A stretch of DNA of 64,000 nucleotides from Polynucleobacter sp. es-EL-1 (lineage in GTDB: Bacteria; Pseudomonadota; Gammaproteobacteria; Burkholderiales; Burkholderiaceae): the NCBI RefSeq assembly GCF_018687975.1, contig NZ_CP061310.1:1674001-1738000 (forward strand). Direction: 5' to 3'. The translations under genes were made by a program, and so were the position numbers. The notes under the pieces are model-generated. The model did no database searches. It was not told the DNA's origin and saw only the letters and a list, made by a program, of their open reading frames with translations. Below, piece after piece: positions 16,454 through 25,609 of this stretch (its first letter is position 1; each line of letters begins with the position of its first letter).

Positions 16454-17962
16454 ATGCAAAAACTCTCCAGAGGTATTGGCTTGCTGACTCTTTTTGCTCT
16501 GGGAGCACTATTAGCAATTACCGCTGAACTCTCTTACGGCGGGTGGATTCAACTACCGCTCTTAGCCCTCTTGTGGTGGCAAATGAGCAAACATCAAGAC
16601 CTCCATTTAAAAAACCAGTTTCTGCTAGGCCTTGCTTTTGGAGTGGGGTATTTTGTCATTGGTCTTTGGTGGATCTATATCAGCCTACATGATGTAGGCG
16701 GTATGAATATGTTGCTCTCAGCTGCCGCGGTACTGATGCTCTCAAGCTATATGGCTTGCTTCTTTTCGCTAGCCACACTATCCCTGAAATGGTTTAAGAC
16801 ATCCAAATTGACAGGGCTTATGCTTGCAGCCAGTTGGGTGCTACTGGAATTTCTACGCGGAATAATCTTTACCGGCTTTCCGTGGATGGGATTTGCTGAA
16901 ACACAAGTCAATGGCCCATTTGCGCCAGTAGCGCCAATCTTGGGTGGGCTAGCGTGCACATTTTTAGTGGTGTGGATTTCCTGGGAAATCTTTCGACTCA
17001 AAAATACTAGCGTGTTTAGTGGCATCTGCATTGTCTTGACCATCACACTCTCTCAGCTTGCCAGCGTGTTCACTTTTACGCACCCAACTAGTGAGCCACT
17101 GACGGTGCGCTTAATTCAGGGTAATTTTGAGCAAAGCCTGAAATTCAATCCGCAAGCGATGCAAGAGCAATTTGCTTTTTATACCAACGCCATCACGAAT
17201 CAAGCTGCCGATCTCATCATCACACCTGAAACCGCTTATCCCTGGCCGCAAAGCAATCTACCCGCAGGCCTTTTGCACTCCATTCAACAGTTTTCTACTG
17301 CTACATCTAGCACTGTGCTCGTGGGTCTAATTGGTGAAGTAGCTCAAACTACAGGTGTGCAATACTCCAATCGTGCACTGGGGTTTTCGCCAGACCTGCC
17401 ACAGTATCAATACGATAAATCCCATTTAGTCCCTTTTGGTGAATTCGTCCCGCCTGGGTTTCGTTGGTTTGTAGATGCTTTTCATGTACCACTGAGTGAC
17501 TTTGCTCGCGGTAAATTGGATCAAGCCCCCTTAAGTATTGCCCGCCCGCAGCAAGAGATTGTCAATGCCGCCATTACCATTTGCTATGAAGATGTCTTCG
17601 GAGGAGAGTTAGCCGCAAGACTGCGCAGTAGCACTCAACCAGTCAATCTACTGATCAACATGACTAACCTTGCTTGGTTTGGTAAATCACAAGCACCCGA
17701 GCAGCAATTAAGACTGTCTCAATTACGCTCTCTAGAAACCGGCCTGCCAGCACTTAGGGCCACCAATACTGGCATTACTGCTGTACTGGGATCAAAGGGA
17801 GAAATCCTGGCCCAGCTACCTCAATTTACCCAGGATACTTTGAGCGCCAAGATTCAGGCTTACTCGGGTCTAACCCCTTATGTTATTTGGGGAAATATGC
17901 CTATTTTGACGCTTTCTGGGCTTCTCTTGATCTTTGGCCTTCTGCGTCAAAAACGAATTTAA
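16454..17962 (+). CDS. lnt: Apolipoprotein N-acyltransferase Lnt
   Basis: Lnt adds the third acyl chain to lipoproteins at the periplasmic face of the inner membrane. The N-terminal half has about six membrane spans. The periplasmic nitrilase-like domain carries the triad Glu259 (ITPETAYPW), Lys322 (YDKSHLVPFGEF) and Cys377 (ICYEDVFGGE). A final span lies at the C-terminus. A TTG at 16439 would add five residues, but the ATG at 16454 is preferred, giving 502 residues. Neither start has a strong ribosome site. The gene follows corC closely, as in E. coli. Confidence 0.95.
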   Translation: MQKLSRGIGLLTLFALGALLAITAELSYGGWIQLPLLALLWWQMSKHQDLHLKNQFLLGLAFGVGYFVIGLWWIYISLHDVGGMNMLLSAAAVLMLSSYMACFFSLATLSLKWFKTSKLTGLMLAASWVLLEFLRGIIFTGFPWMGFAETQVNGPFAPVAPILGGLACTFLVVWISWEIFRLKNTSVFSGICIVLTITLSQLASVFTFTHPTSEPLTVRLIQGNFEQSLKFNPQAMQEQFAFYTNAITNQAADLIITPETAYPWPQSNLPAGLLHSIQQFSTATSSTVLVGLIGEVAQTTGVQYSNRALGFSPDLPQYQYDKSHLVPFGEFVPPGFRWFVDAFHVPLSDFARGKLDQAPLSIARPQQEIVNAAITICYEDVFGGELAARLRSSTQPVNLLINMTNLAWFGKSQAPEQQLRLSQLRSLETGLPALRATNTGITAVLGSKGEILAQLPQFTQDTLSAKIQAYSGLTPYVIWGNMPILTLSGLLLIFGLLRQKRI

Positions 17963-18022
17963 TTGCTATTTGATGGTTTGCCTGCTTAGCCATGTAAAAT
18001 CAAAGGCTTAGCTAGGTTAATC

Positions 18023-18907
18023 ATGCTTACTTTTCAGCAAATCATTCTCAAACTCCAAGATTACTGGGACCAACAAGGTTGTGCCCTATTGCAACCTATT
18101 GACCTTGAGGTTGGTGCAGGTACCTCTCACACAGCCACTTTTCTGCGGGCCATTGGCCCAGAACCCTGGAAAGCTGCGTATGTACAGCCTTCACGGCGAC
18201 CCAAAGATGGTCGTTATGGCGAAAATCCCAACCGCCTGCAGCACTATTACCAATATCAAGTAGTCCTTAAGCCAGCTCCCGAAAATATTCTTGAGCTGTA
18301 TTTGGGATCTCTTGCAGCCCTGGGTCTAGATCTCAAACAAAATGATGTGCGTTTTGTGGAGGATGACTGGGAAAACCCCACTCTAGGCGCATGGGGCCTT
18401 GGCTGGGAAGTTTGGCTCAACGGCATGGAAGTGACGCAATTTACTTACTTCCAACAAGTGGGCGGTCTCGATTGCAAACCGGTTTTGGGTGAGATCACCT
18501 ATGGAATCGAACGTTTAGCGATGTATATCCAAAATTGCTCGAATGTCTACGATCTCGTTTGGGCTGATGGAATTTCTTACGGTGACGTGTATCACCAAAA
18601 CGAAGTAGAACAATCTTGCTACAACTTTGAGCATTCCAATACGGATTTACTCTTTGCTAACTTTACCAATTATGAAAGTGAAGCAAAACGCTTAATGGAA
18701 GTGCCTTTGGCATTGCCAGCGTATGAGATGGTGCTCAAGGCTGCTCACACCTTTAATCTTTTAGATGCCCGTGGTGCTATTTCGGTGACTGAGCGTGCGG
18801 CTTATATTGGCCGTATTCGCAATCTTTCTCGTGCAGTGGCTCAAGCCTACTTTGAATCCCGAGAAAAACTGGGATTCCCTATGTGCCAACGTCAAGTCAA
18901 AGCTTAA
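18023..18907 (+). CDS. glyQ: Glycyl-tRNA synthetase alpha subunit
   Basis: This 294-residue protein is the catalytic alpha chain of the bacterial alpha2beta2 glycyl-tRNA synthetase. Recognisable blocks are LTFQQIILKLQDYWDQQGC at the start, TFLRAIGPEPWKAAYVQPSRRP, GDVYHQNEVEQS and the ending GRIRNLSRAVAQAYFESRE. Near full identity of these blocks makes the call secure. It is followed after 15 bp by glyS, and a TAAAAT near 17995 could be the -10 element of its promoter. Confidence 0.98.
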   Translation: MLTFQQIILKLQDYWDQQGCALLQPIDLEVGAGTSHTATFLRAIGPEPWKAAYVQPSRRPKDGRYGENPNRLQHYYQYQVVLKPAPENILELYLGSLAALGLDLKQNDVRFVEDDWENPTLGAWGLGWEVWLNGMEVTQFTYFQQVGGLDCKPVLGEITYGIERLAMYIQNCSNVYDLVWADGISYGDVYHQNEVEQSCYNFEHSNTDLLFANFTNYESEAKRLMEVPLALPAYEMVLKAAHTFNLLDARGAISVTERAAYIGRIRNLSRAVAQAYFESREKLGFPMCQRQVKA

Positions 18908-18922
18908 GCAACGCAAACTATT

Positions 18923-21061
18923 ATGAGCACATCTAATTTCGCCTCTACAACAGAGACTTTGCTTATCGAAGTATTTACGGAAGAGCTTCCTCCTAAATCT
19001 CTGCGTCGTTTAGGTGATGCTTTTAGTGAAGGCATCTTTTCTGTTCTGAAAGCAAATGGCCTTACCAGCGAAAACTCCATAGCCACTGGATATGCCACGC
19101 CACGTCGTTTAGCTGTGGAGATCAGCCATGTTCTCAGTCAAGCGCCAGATCATCCTGTTCGAGAAAAACTGTTGCCAACGAGCATTGCCTTTGATGCCCA
19201 AGGAAAACCAACGCCACCGCTATTAAAGAAACTAGGATCACTAGGTTATGCGGATATCGATATCACTTCACTTGAAAAGTCTGGTGAAGGGAAGAACGAA
19301 GCTCTCTACCTCAATGTCATCGCTAAAGGTGCCGCTCTTGAGGAGACTGCCCTACAAGCCCTTATCAGCACACTAAGCAAGTTACCGATCGCCAAAATGA
19401 TGCACTACCAAGTGCTACAAAAAAATGGTGAGTTGGCTGATGTTGAATTTGCACGACCAGCGCATCGCATCACTGCATTGCATGGCAAGAACATTCTCAA
19501 TATTAGTGCACTTGGTATTGACGCCAGCAATCATACTGAAGGACATCGCTTTTTAGCTCCAGGAACTATCCAGATTGACTCAGCAGCTCAATACGAATCC
19601 GAGCTCAGTAACAAAGGCAAGGTTTTACCAAGCTTTACTAAGCGTCGCGAGTTTATTGAGGCGTCCCTACTTAAGGCCGCTGCTGGCGACTTAGTATTGA
19701 TGCCCGATAGCCTATTAGATGAAGTGACTGCGCTAGTAGAGTGGCCAGCAATTTATGAATGTCACTTTGATCAAGAGTTCTTAGAGGTACCCCAGGAATG
19801 CTTGATCCTGACAATGCAAACTAATCAGAAATATTTTGCACTCACAGATCAGCAAGGCAAATTACGTAATCGCTTCTTAATCGTATCGAATATCGAAACA
19901 GATAAGCCTGCGGCTATTGTTTCTGGTAATGAGCGTGTAGTGCGCCCCCGCCTCTCTGATGCGCGCTTCTTCTTTCAGCAAGATCAAAAACGTCCTTTGG
20001 CCTCTCGCGTGGCCGATCTAGGAAAAGTGGTTTATCACAATCAACTAGGCAATCAACTCGATCGCATGAAGCGCGTGCAAGCTATTGCGGTTGGTATCGC
20101 TAATGCATTGTCTGCAGATAGCGCTTTGGCGAGTCGCGCTGCAGAGATTGCTAAGACTGATTTGTTAACTGATATGGTTGGCGAATTTCCAGAGCTCCAA
20201 GGCATCATGGGTCGCTACTATGCAACGCATGATGGTGAGAATAAAGAAGTGGCTTCAGCTTGCAGTGAGCATTACATGCCCCGCTTTGCTGGAGATGCTT
20301 TGCCACAAACGCAGACAGGCACTGTGCTTGCTATTGCAGATAAGCTTGAGACACTAGTAGGCATTTGGGGAGTGGGCCTTGCACCAACGGGTGATAAAGA
20401 CCCGTACGCCTTACGTCGCCATGCTTTGGGGGTTTGCCGCCTTCTTCTCGAAAAAAATCTTTCCTTAAGTCTGCCTGATCTAATCGAGTTGGCCCGCAAA
20501 CAGTTCCCACAAAAAGAGGTGCAAGATAAGGCAAAGTTAGAAGATATCTATGCTTTCATCAATGATCGCTTACGCGCCTATTTACGAGATCAATCCGTTG
20601 CTGGTAAGCCGTTTACTACTGAAGAAATTGATGCGGTATTAAGTCAAACCCCTGCACAGATTAATGACTTAATTGCACGCTTAACAGCCTTACGAGAATT
20701 TAATGCTCTACCCCAGGCAGCCCAACTGGCAGCAGCGAACAAACGCATTAGTAATATTCTGAAAAAGACTACAACTGCTATTCCTGCGACCTGCTCTAGT
20801 AAATTGTTGCAACTTCCGGCTGAGATTGCCCTGCATCAGGCGCTGGAAGCAGTTTCACCAGCACTGAATGCAGCCTATGAAAACCGTCAATTTGTAGATC
20901 TCTTAAAAGCGCTGGTAGCGTTGAGTGCGCCGATTGATCAATTCTTTGCCGACGTTATGGTGATGGATCCCAATCCAGAGTTACGCGACAACCGTTTAGC
21001 ACTCTTGCAACAACTTCACCAGAAAATGAATCTCATTGCCGATCTCGGCAAGTTAGCATGA
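18923..21061 (+). CDS. glyS: Glycyl-tRNA synthetase beta subunit
   Basis: This 712-residue beta subunit binds tRNA(Gly) and is needed for aminoacylation. Family landmarks include LLIEVFTEELPPKSL at the start, VLPSFTKRREFIE, VPQECLILTMQTNQKYF, DARFFFQQDQK and LTDMVGEFPELQGIMGRYYA. The C-terminal anticodon-binding region includes DPYALRRHALGV. It is a little longer than the E. coli protein. The last four bases overlap the gmhB start (ATGA), so translation of gmhB is probably coupled. Confidence 0.98.
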   Translation: MSTSNFASTTETLLIEVFTEELPPKSLRRLGDAFSEGIFSVLKANGLTSENSIATGYATPRRLAVEISHVLSQAPDHPVREKLLPTSIAFDAQGKPTPPLLKKLGSLGYADIDITSLEKSGEGKNEALYLNVIAKGAALEETALQALISTLSKLPIAKMMHYQVLQKNGELADVEFARPAHRITALHGKNILNISALGIDASNHTEGHRFLAPGTIQIDSAAQYESELSNKGKVLPSFTKRREFIEASLLKAAAGDLVLMPDSLLDEVTALVEWPAIYECHFDQEFLEVPQECLILTMQTNQKYFALTDQQGKLRNRFLIVSNIETDKPAAIVSGNERVVRPRLSDARFFFQQDQKRPLASRVADLGKVVYHNQLGNQLDRMKRVQAIAVGIANALSADSALASRAAEIAKTDLLTDMVGEFPELQGIMGRYYATHDGENKEVASACSEHYMPRFAGDALPQTQTGTVLAIADKLETLVGIWGVGLAPTGDKDPYALRRHALGVCRLLLEKNLSLSLPDLIELARKQFPQKEVQDKAKLEDIYAFINDRLRAYLRDQSVAGKPFTTEEIDAVLSQTPAQINDLIARLTALREFNALPQAAQLAAANKRISNILKKTTTAIPATCSSKLLQLPAEIALHQALEAVSPALNAAYENRQFVDLLKALVALSAPIDQFFADVMVMDPNPELRDNRLALLQQLHQKMNLIADLGKLA

Positions 21062-21630
21062 GCATTGGCTCTACTAAGCTGATCATTCTTGATCGCGATG
21101 GCGTGATCAATGAGGATCGCGATGACTATGTTAAGTCGAGTGATGAGTGGATTCCACTGCCTGGAAGTTTGGAGGCAATTGCACTACTAAATCAAGCGGG
21201 CTATCACATTGCAGTTGCTACCAATCAGTCTGGTCTAGCTCGCGGATTATTTAATATTAATGATCTACATGCTATGCATAGCAAGATGGATAGGCTCCTC
21301 AAACCCTTGGGTGGTCATATCGATAGCATCTTCTTTTGCCCACATGTGGATGCCAATGGATGCGATTGCCGCAAGCCGCTTCCGGGGATGATGAAAGAAA
21401 TTGCCCTGCGTTATAAAAAAACAGATAGCACCCTCCCTTTAACTGGTACCCCCATCGTCGGCGACTCTCTAAGAGATCTTGAAGCAGGAATAGCTTTGGG
21501 TGCAAGCCCACATTTAGTATTAACCGGCAAGGGCAGAAAAACAGTAGACAAAGGAAATCTTCCCGAGGGCACGCAAATTCATGCGGATTTAATGGCCTTT
21601 GCTAATGCGCTCTTGGAAGATAGAATTTAA
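21058..21630 (+). CDS. gmhB: D-glycero-beta-D-manno-heptose-1,7-bisphosphate 7-phosphatase GmhB
   Basis: GmhB is a HAD-superfamily phosphatase that removes the 7-phosphate of heptose bisphosphate on the way to ADP-heptose for LPS inner core. The nucleophile motif is Asp12/Asp14 (LDRDGVINED). The zinc-binding loop CPHVDANGCDCRKP and the late HAD motif VGDSLRDLEAG are both present. Length (190 residues) fits. It overlaps glyS by four bases and precedes plsC by five. Confidence 0.94.
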   Translation: MSIGSTKLIILDRDGVINEDRDDYVKSSDEWIPLPGSLEAIALLNQAGYHIAVATNQSGLARGLFNINDLHAMHSKMDRLLKPLGGHIDSIFFCPHVDANGCDCRKPLPGMMKEIALRYKKTDSTLPLTGTPIVGDSLRDLEAGIALGASPHLVLTGKGRKTVDKGNLPEGTQIHADLMAFANALLEDRI

Positions 21631-21635
21631 AGCAA

Positions 21636-22382
21636 ATGACCTTGATACGCTCCATACTTTTTGCGCTGTTTTTACTGATCTTTACCCCCATTTGGTCAGT
21701 ACTGTGTATTTTGTTATTCCCATTTCTCAATCCAGAAAACCGCTACCGCTTTATTGGTCTTTGGAACAAGATCGTTATCTGGATTTTGCAGCCACTATGC
21801 GGTATTCGCTATGAGATTCGTGGCATGGAAAATATGACTGCTGTGCTTGATCAACCCGTAGTGGTCTTAAGTAAACATCAATCTGCTTACGAAACGATTG
21901 CTTACATTGCGCTATTGCCAAAACAGTTATGCTTTGTCTTTAAGCGTGAGCTTTTATGGATTCCATTTTTTGGTTGGGCGCTTGCTCTACTCAAGATGAT
22001 CCACATTAATCGTAACAAGAAAGAAACGGCTGCTCTCTCCGTAGTCGGCCAAGGTCGCAAGAGGTTGGCGGAGGGTAAATGGATTTTGCTCTTTCCAGAA
22101 GGAACTAGAACACCAACTGGTTCTCACAAACCGTACAGTAAGGGTGGCGCTAGGCTAGCCAGCGCAACTGAAGCATTAGTCATTCCTATTGCCCACAATG
22201 CCGGTCGCTGTTGGCCTAAAAATAGCTTTATCAAAACACCAGGAACCGTGATTTTCTCAATCGGTCCAGCAATTGCCTCTGCTGGAAAAACGAGCGGGCA
22301 GCTACATCAAGAAGTTGAAAAGTGGATTGAAGCAGAAATGCGAGTGATTGATCCTGCCGCTTATCAATCTGAAAAAAGCTAG
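21636..22382 (+). CDS. plsC: 1-acyl-sn-glycerol-3-phosphate acyltransferase PlsC
   Basis: PlsC acylates lysophosphatidic acid to phosphatidic acid at the inner membrane. An N-terminal membrane segment is followed by the catalytic block KHQSAYETIAY, in which the HX4D motif has Glu in place of Asp, as is common in this subgroup. The substrate motif FPEGTRTPTG and a third block near LVIPIAHNAG are also present. The 248-residue gene follows gmhB by five bases. It converges on rsmA with a five-base gap and no visible terminator. Confidence 0.93.
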   Translation: MTLIRSILFALFLLIFTPIWSVLCILLFPFLNPENRYRFIGLWNKIVIWILQPLCGIRYEIRGMENMTAVLDQPVVVLSKHQSAYETIAYIALLPKQLCFVFKRELLWIPFFGWALALLKMIHINRNKKETAALSVVGQGRKRLAEGKWILLFPEGTRTPTGSHKPYSKGGARLASATEALVIPIAHNAGRCWPKNSFIKTPGTVIFSIGPAIASAGKTSGQLHQEVEKWIEAEMRVIDPAAYQSEKS

Positions 22383-22387
22383 CCCTT

Positions 22388-23167
22388 TTAATTGGCCAAT
22401 TCTTTAGCCCACTCAATATAGCGGTCAACTGAAATATCTTGTGCACGGGCTTTTAGCTCAGTTTCAGATAAGCACAATCTTTCTGAATAAGCCGATAAAT
22501 TAGTACGCAGCATTTTCCTACGCTGAGAAAAGGCAGCTGCAACCACTTTCTCTAAAGCATGCCACTGGGCATTATTTAAGCTAAAGTCTGGGCGCGGGAT
22601 CATCCGCACCACTGCTGAGTTCACCTTTGGCTGAGGATCAAATGCTTCTGGAGGCACTTCTAATATGAGCTCCATGTCATAGCGAGCTTGCAACATGACT
22701 GAAAGCCTACTGAACTCCGAACCTCCAGCTTTAGAAACCATGCGCTCTACCACCTCTGCTTGGAGCATGAAGACTTGCTCATCTATCAAATTAGCAGCGC
22801 TGACCAAATGAAACAAGAGGGGTGAAGAAATGTTGTAAGGCAAGTTTCCTACCACTTTGCATACACCCCCTGAGGATGCGTGTGATTTTGCCCATTCAAA
22901 AAAATCAAATTTGAGTGCATCACCTTCAATGACATTCAAGCCAGGTAAATTTTCTGCTTTCCAGTAAGCAACTAAATCTCGATCAATCTCCAAAAGATCA
23001 AGCTGCTCAAGACCGCCTAATAAAGGTCTGGTCAGCGCTCCAAGACCAGGGCCAATCTCAATCACATGCATCTCAGGATTGGGGTTAATCGCAGCAACAA
23101 TGGAATAAATTACGCCCGAGTCTTGCAAAAAATTTTGGCCAAATCGCTTACGGGCACGGTGCATCAT
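22388..23167 (-). CDS. rsmA: 16S rRNA dimethyladenosine transferase RsmA (KsgA)
   Basis: RsmA dimethylates two adjacent adenosines near the 3' end of 16S rRNA (A1518 and A1519 in E. coli numbering) using SAM. The start ARKRFGQNFLQD, the SAM motif IEIGPGLGALTRPL and the catalytic NLPYNISSPLLF are all present in 259 residues. The start overlaps the pdxA stop by four bases (ATGATG around TGA), so the second Met is also a possible start. It is the last gene of lptD-surA-pdxA-rsmA. Confidence 0.97.
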   Translation of the reverse strand: MMHRARKRFGQNFLQDSGVIYSIVAAINPNPEMHVIEIGPGLGALTRPLLGGLEQLDLLEIDRDLVAYWKAENLPGLNVIEGDALKFDFFEWAKSHASSGGVCKVVGNLPYNISSPLLFHLVSAANLIDEQVFMLQAEVVERMVSKAGGSEFSRLSVMLQARYDMELILEVPPEAFDPQPKVNSAVVRMIPRPDFSLNNAQWHALEKVVAAAFSQRRKMLRTNLSAYSERLCLSETELKARAQDISVDRYIEWAKELAN

Positions 23168-24183
23168 GTATTGGTATTCCTCGAGCTGAGCGCTAACTGA
23201 TAAGCCAATTCTAGGGCCTCAAGCATGCTGCCAAAATCGGCAATGCCCTTGCCCGCAATCTCTAGCGCAGTTCCATGGTCCACTGAGGTGCGAATAATAG
23301 GTAAACCCAATGTCACATTGACTCCGCCCCCAAAACTAACAAACTTGAAAGGTGCTAAACCTTGGTCGTGATACATGGCAATAAATGCATCTACTTTGTC
23401 TAAAACATGGGCATCAAACATCGTGTCGCCCGGATAGGGGCCGCTCACATCCATACCCAAGGCCTTGGCATCCTCAATCGCAGGCGCAATGATCTCAATC
23501 TCTTCACGCCCTAGGTAACCAGATTCACCAGCATGCGGATTTAGCCCTGCCACCCGAATAACCGGCTTAGTAATGCCAAACTTGTGCTGAAGATCGTCGT
23601 GAACAATCTTGATTGTTTCCACAATATGCTCGCTATGAAGCGCGCTGGCTACTTCTTTTAAAGGTAAGTGTGTTGTAGCCAAGGCTACTCGAAGATCGGA
23701 TACTTTTGGAAGATTCAAAAAGCCAGCGGGAATATTGGCACACAACATCATCACTACATGATCTTGATGGCAGAGCTTTGCTAAGTATTCAGTATGTCCA
23801 GTGAAAAGGCCTTGTTGAGCTTGAGTGCCATCATTGATGACACTTTTTTGCAAGGGTGCCGTTACCATGGCATCAAAGCGACCCTCCAAACATCCCTTCG
23901 TGGCGATATTGAGAATATCTAAAACATATTGTGCATTGCTTGGATCTAAATGACCTAGTTTTACTGGCGCCGCTAAGCTCACCGGACTTATGCTGAGGCG
24001 AGGGTTGGGCGAGCTTAGACTTTGAAGTCCCACAAAGAGACCTGGATCACCTAATATTGTGATATTTGCAGCAGGCTGCCGCTCCAAAAAAGCAAGTGCA
24101 GCCATAAGAGAAATCTCTGGGCCAATGCCTGCTGGCTCACCAGAGCAAATAACGAGATTAACGGGGGCTACTTGCTGGATCAT
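23164..24183 (-). CDS. pdxA: 4-hydroxythreonine-4-phosphate dehydrogenase PdxA
   Basis: PdxA is the metal- and NAD-dependent dehydrogenase of the DXP-dependent pyridoxal phosphate pathway. Landmarks are the N-terminal GEPAGIGPEI, a metal His in FTGHTEYLA, GLNPHAGESGYLGREE and MYHDQGLAPFK, which supply the remaining ligands. It has 339 residues. The start lies 26 bp inside the surA 3' end and the stop overlaps rsmA by four bases, so the order is tightly coupled. Confidence 0.96.
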   Translation of the reverse strand: MIQQVAPVNLVICSGEPAGIGPEISLMAALAFLERQPAANITILGDPGLFVGLQSLSSPNPRLSISPVSLAAPVKLGHLDPSNAQYVLDILNIATKGCLEGRFDAMVTAPLQKSVINDGTQAQQGLFTGHTEYLAKLCHQDHVVMMLCANIPAGFLNLPKVSDLRVALATTHLPLKEVASALHSEHIVETIKIVHDDLQHKFGITKPVIRVAGLNPHAGESGYLGREEIEIIAPAIEDAKALGMDVSGPYPGDTMFDAHVLDKVDAFIAMYHDQGLAPFKFVSFGGGVNVTLGLPIIRTSVDHGTALEIAGKGIADFGSMLEALELAYQLALSSRNTNT

Positions 24184-25609
24184 CTGCGTTAATGATCTTC
24201 ACCGTTGCGGTATCGCGAATCTCGCGCAGCCAGTCTTGATAAGCCTGCTCAAACTTACGCTCACGGATAGCTGCTCGCGCAAATTGACGCTGCTTTTCAA
24301 CAGTTAATTCCGCTTCACGACGCTCTAGCACTTGAATTAAATGCCAACCAAATTCGGTTTTTACTGGGTTACTGACTTCACCAATTTGCAAACGATTCAT
24401 CGCTTGGTCAAACTCTGGGACTAAGTCACCGGGGCCCATCCATCCCAGATTTCCGCCATTTGCAGCAGAGCCATCTTCTGAATACTTCTTGGCTAAATCA
24501 CCAAAATCAGCCGTCTTGGCGCGCACTTGATCACGGTAACCAGCCAATCGTCTTTCTGCATCTTGATCTGAAAGGCCTGCCCGACTACGCAACAAAATAT
24601 GGCGAGATAAAGTCTGTGTCACTTTAATATTCTTTGGCACTGAAGATGTCTCATCTTGCGGCGCGGCTTGTTGCGCTGGAGGGGCAGCTACTGTGAGAGC
24701 ACGGCGATCTAAGACTTTGAGGACATGGTAACCCGCTGGACTTTTTACTACCGCATTGGCAACTTGGCCACTGCCAGTATTTCTAATGGCTTCGTAGAAT
24801 AACTGCGGAAGACGATCTGGCGTTCGATAGCCAAGCTCTTGAAATTTAATTTTTGGATTGTCTTTTGCGGCCATTGCACCAAGTTGTAAGAAATCTACAT
24901 CGCCACGCGCTTCGCGCAATAGCACTTCAGCTTTTTTCTTGGCTTGCGCCTGAGCGCCTGCGCCAGCACTTGCATCTGCTGGGATAAAAATTTGTGCCAC
25001 ATCAATTTCTTCTGGCTCGCCATTGGCAGCTGGAGCAGATCTGCTTACGCCCCCTCCAGCTACTGCACGATTACGCTCAATAATGAAGTTATCAATCTCG
25101 GCATCTGAAATTTTGATCTTGCCCTCAACCTCACGCTCACGATAACGACTCAGAATGACATCGTCTCGTAACATTTGGCGATAGCGCTCATAACTGCTGC
25201 CAGTAGCCGCAATTTTGACCTTAAGCTCTGCGAGCGTTAGTTTATTTTTGTCTGCGATATCAGCAATAATTTTATCGAGCTCTTTATTGGTAACAGTGAC
25301 ACCTTCTTGCTCAGCATTTTGCAACTGAATCTTTTCAATAATCAATCGCTCAAGAACGGTCTTACGTAATGTAGCGGGGTCAGGTAACTTCCCGCCTTGC
25401 TTTTGTAAGGCCAGAATACGATCGTCAATTTCTTTGCGAGTGACATATCCAGTATTCACCACTGCAGCAACGCCATCAATATTGCGAATCTTACTATCGG
25501 CGCTTGGAGTAGCTTTAGATGCATCCTGAGCAAATGCTAATTGAGAAAGCATGGCAAACCCAAACACCAAGGTAGCTAGCACATGTTTAAATCGATTCCT
25601 ACGCATCAT
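24158..25609 (-). CDS. surA: Periplasmic peptidyl-prolyl isomerase / chaperone SurA
   Basis: SurA escorts unfolded outer-membrane proteins to the BAM complex and helps LptD assembly. A Sec signal (about residues 1-27, ending QLAFAQ) precedes a SurA N-terminal chaperone domain with IDGVAAVVNTGYVTRKEIDDR. Two parvulin domains follow, the second ending SEDGSAANGGNLGWMGPGDLVPEF-type sequence. At 483 residues it is longer than the E. coli protein because of Ala/Pro-rich linkers around the first parvulin domain (near residues 195 and 300). It overlaps lptD by four bases. Confidence 0.95.
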   Translation of the reverse strand: MMRRNRFKHVLATLVFGFAMLSQLAFAQDASKATPSADSKIRNIDGVAAVVNTGYVTRKEIDDRILALQKQGGKLPDPATLRKTVLERLIIEKIQLQNAEQEGVTVTNKELDKIIADIADKNKLTLAELKVKIAATGSSYERYRQMLRDDVILSRYREREVEGKIKISDAEIDNFIIERNRAVAGGGVSRSAPAANGEPEEIDVAQIFIPADASAGAGAQAQAKKKAEVLLREARGDVDFLQLGAMAAKDNPKIKFQELGYRTPDRLPQLFYEAIRNTGSGQVANAVVKSPAGYHVLKVLDRRALTVAAPPAQQAAPQDETSSVPKNIKVTQTLSRHILLRSRAGLSDQDAERRLAGYRDQVRAKTADFGDLAKKYSEDGSAANGGNLGWMGPGDLVPEFDQAMNRLQIGEVSNPVKTEFGWHLIQVLERREAELTVEKQRQFARAAIRERKFEQAYQDWLREIRDTATVKIINADDPASSPR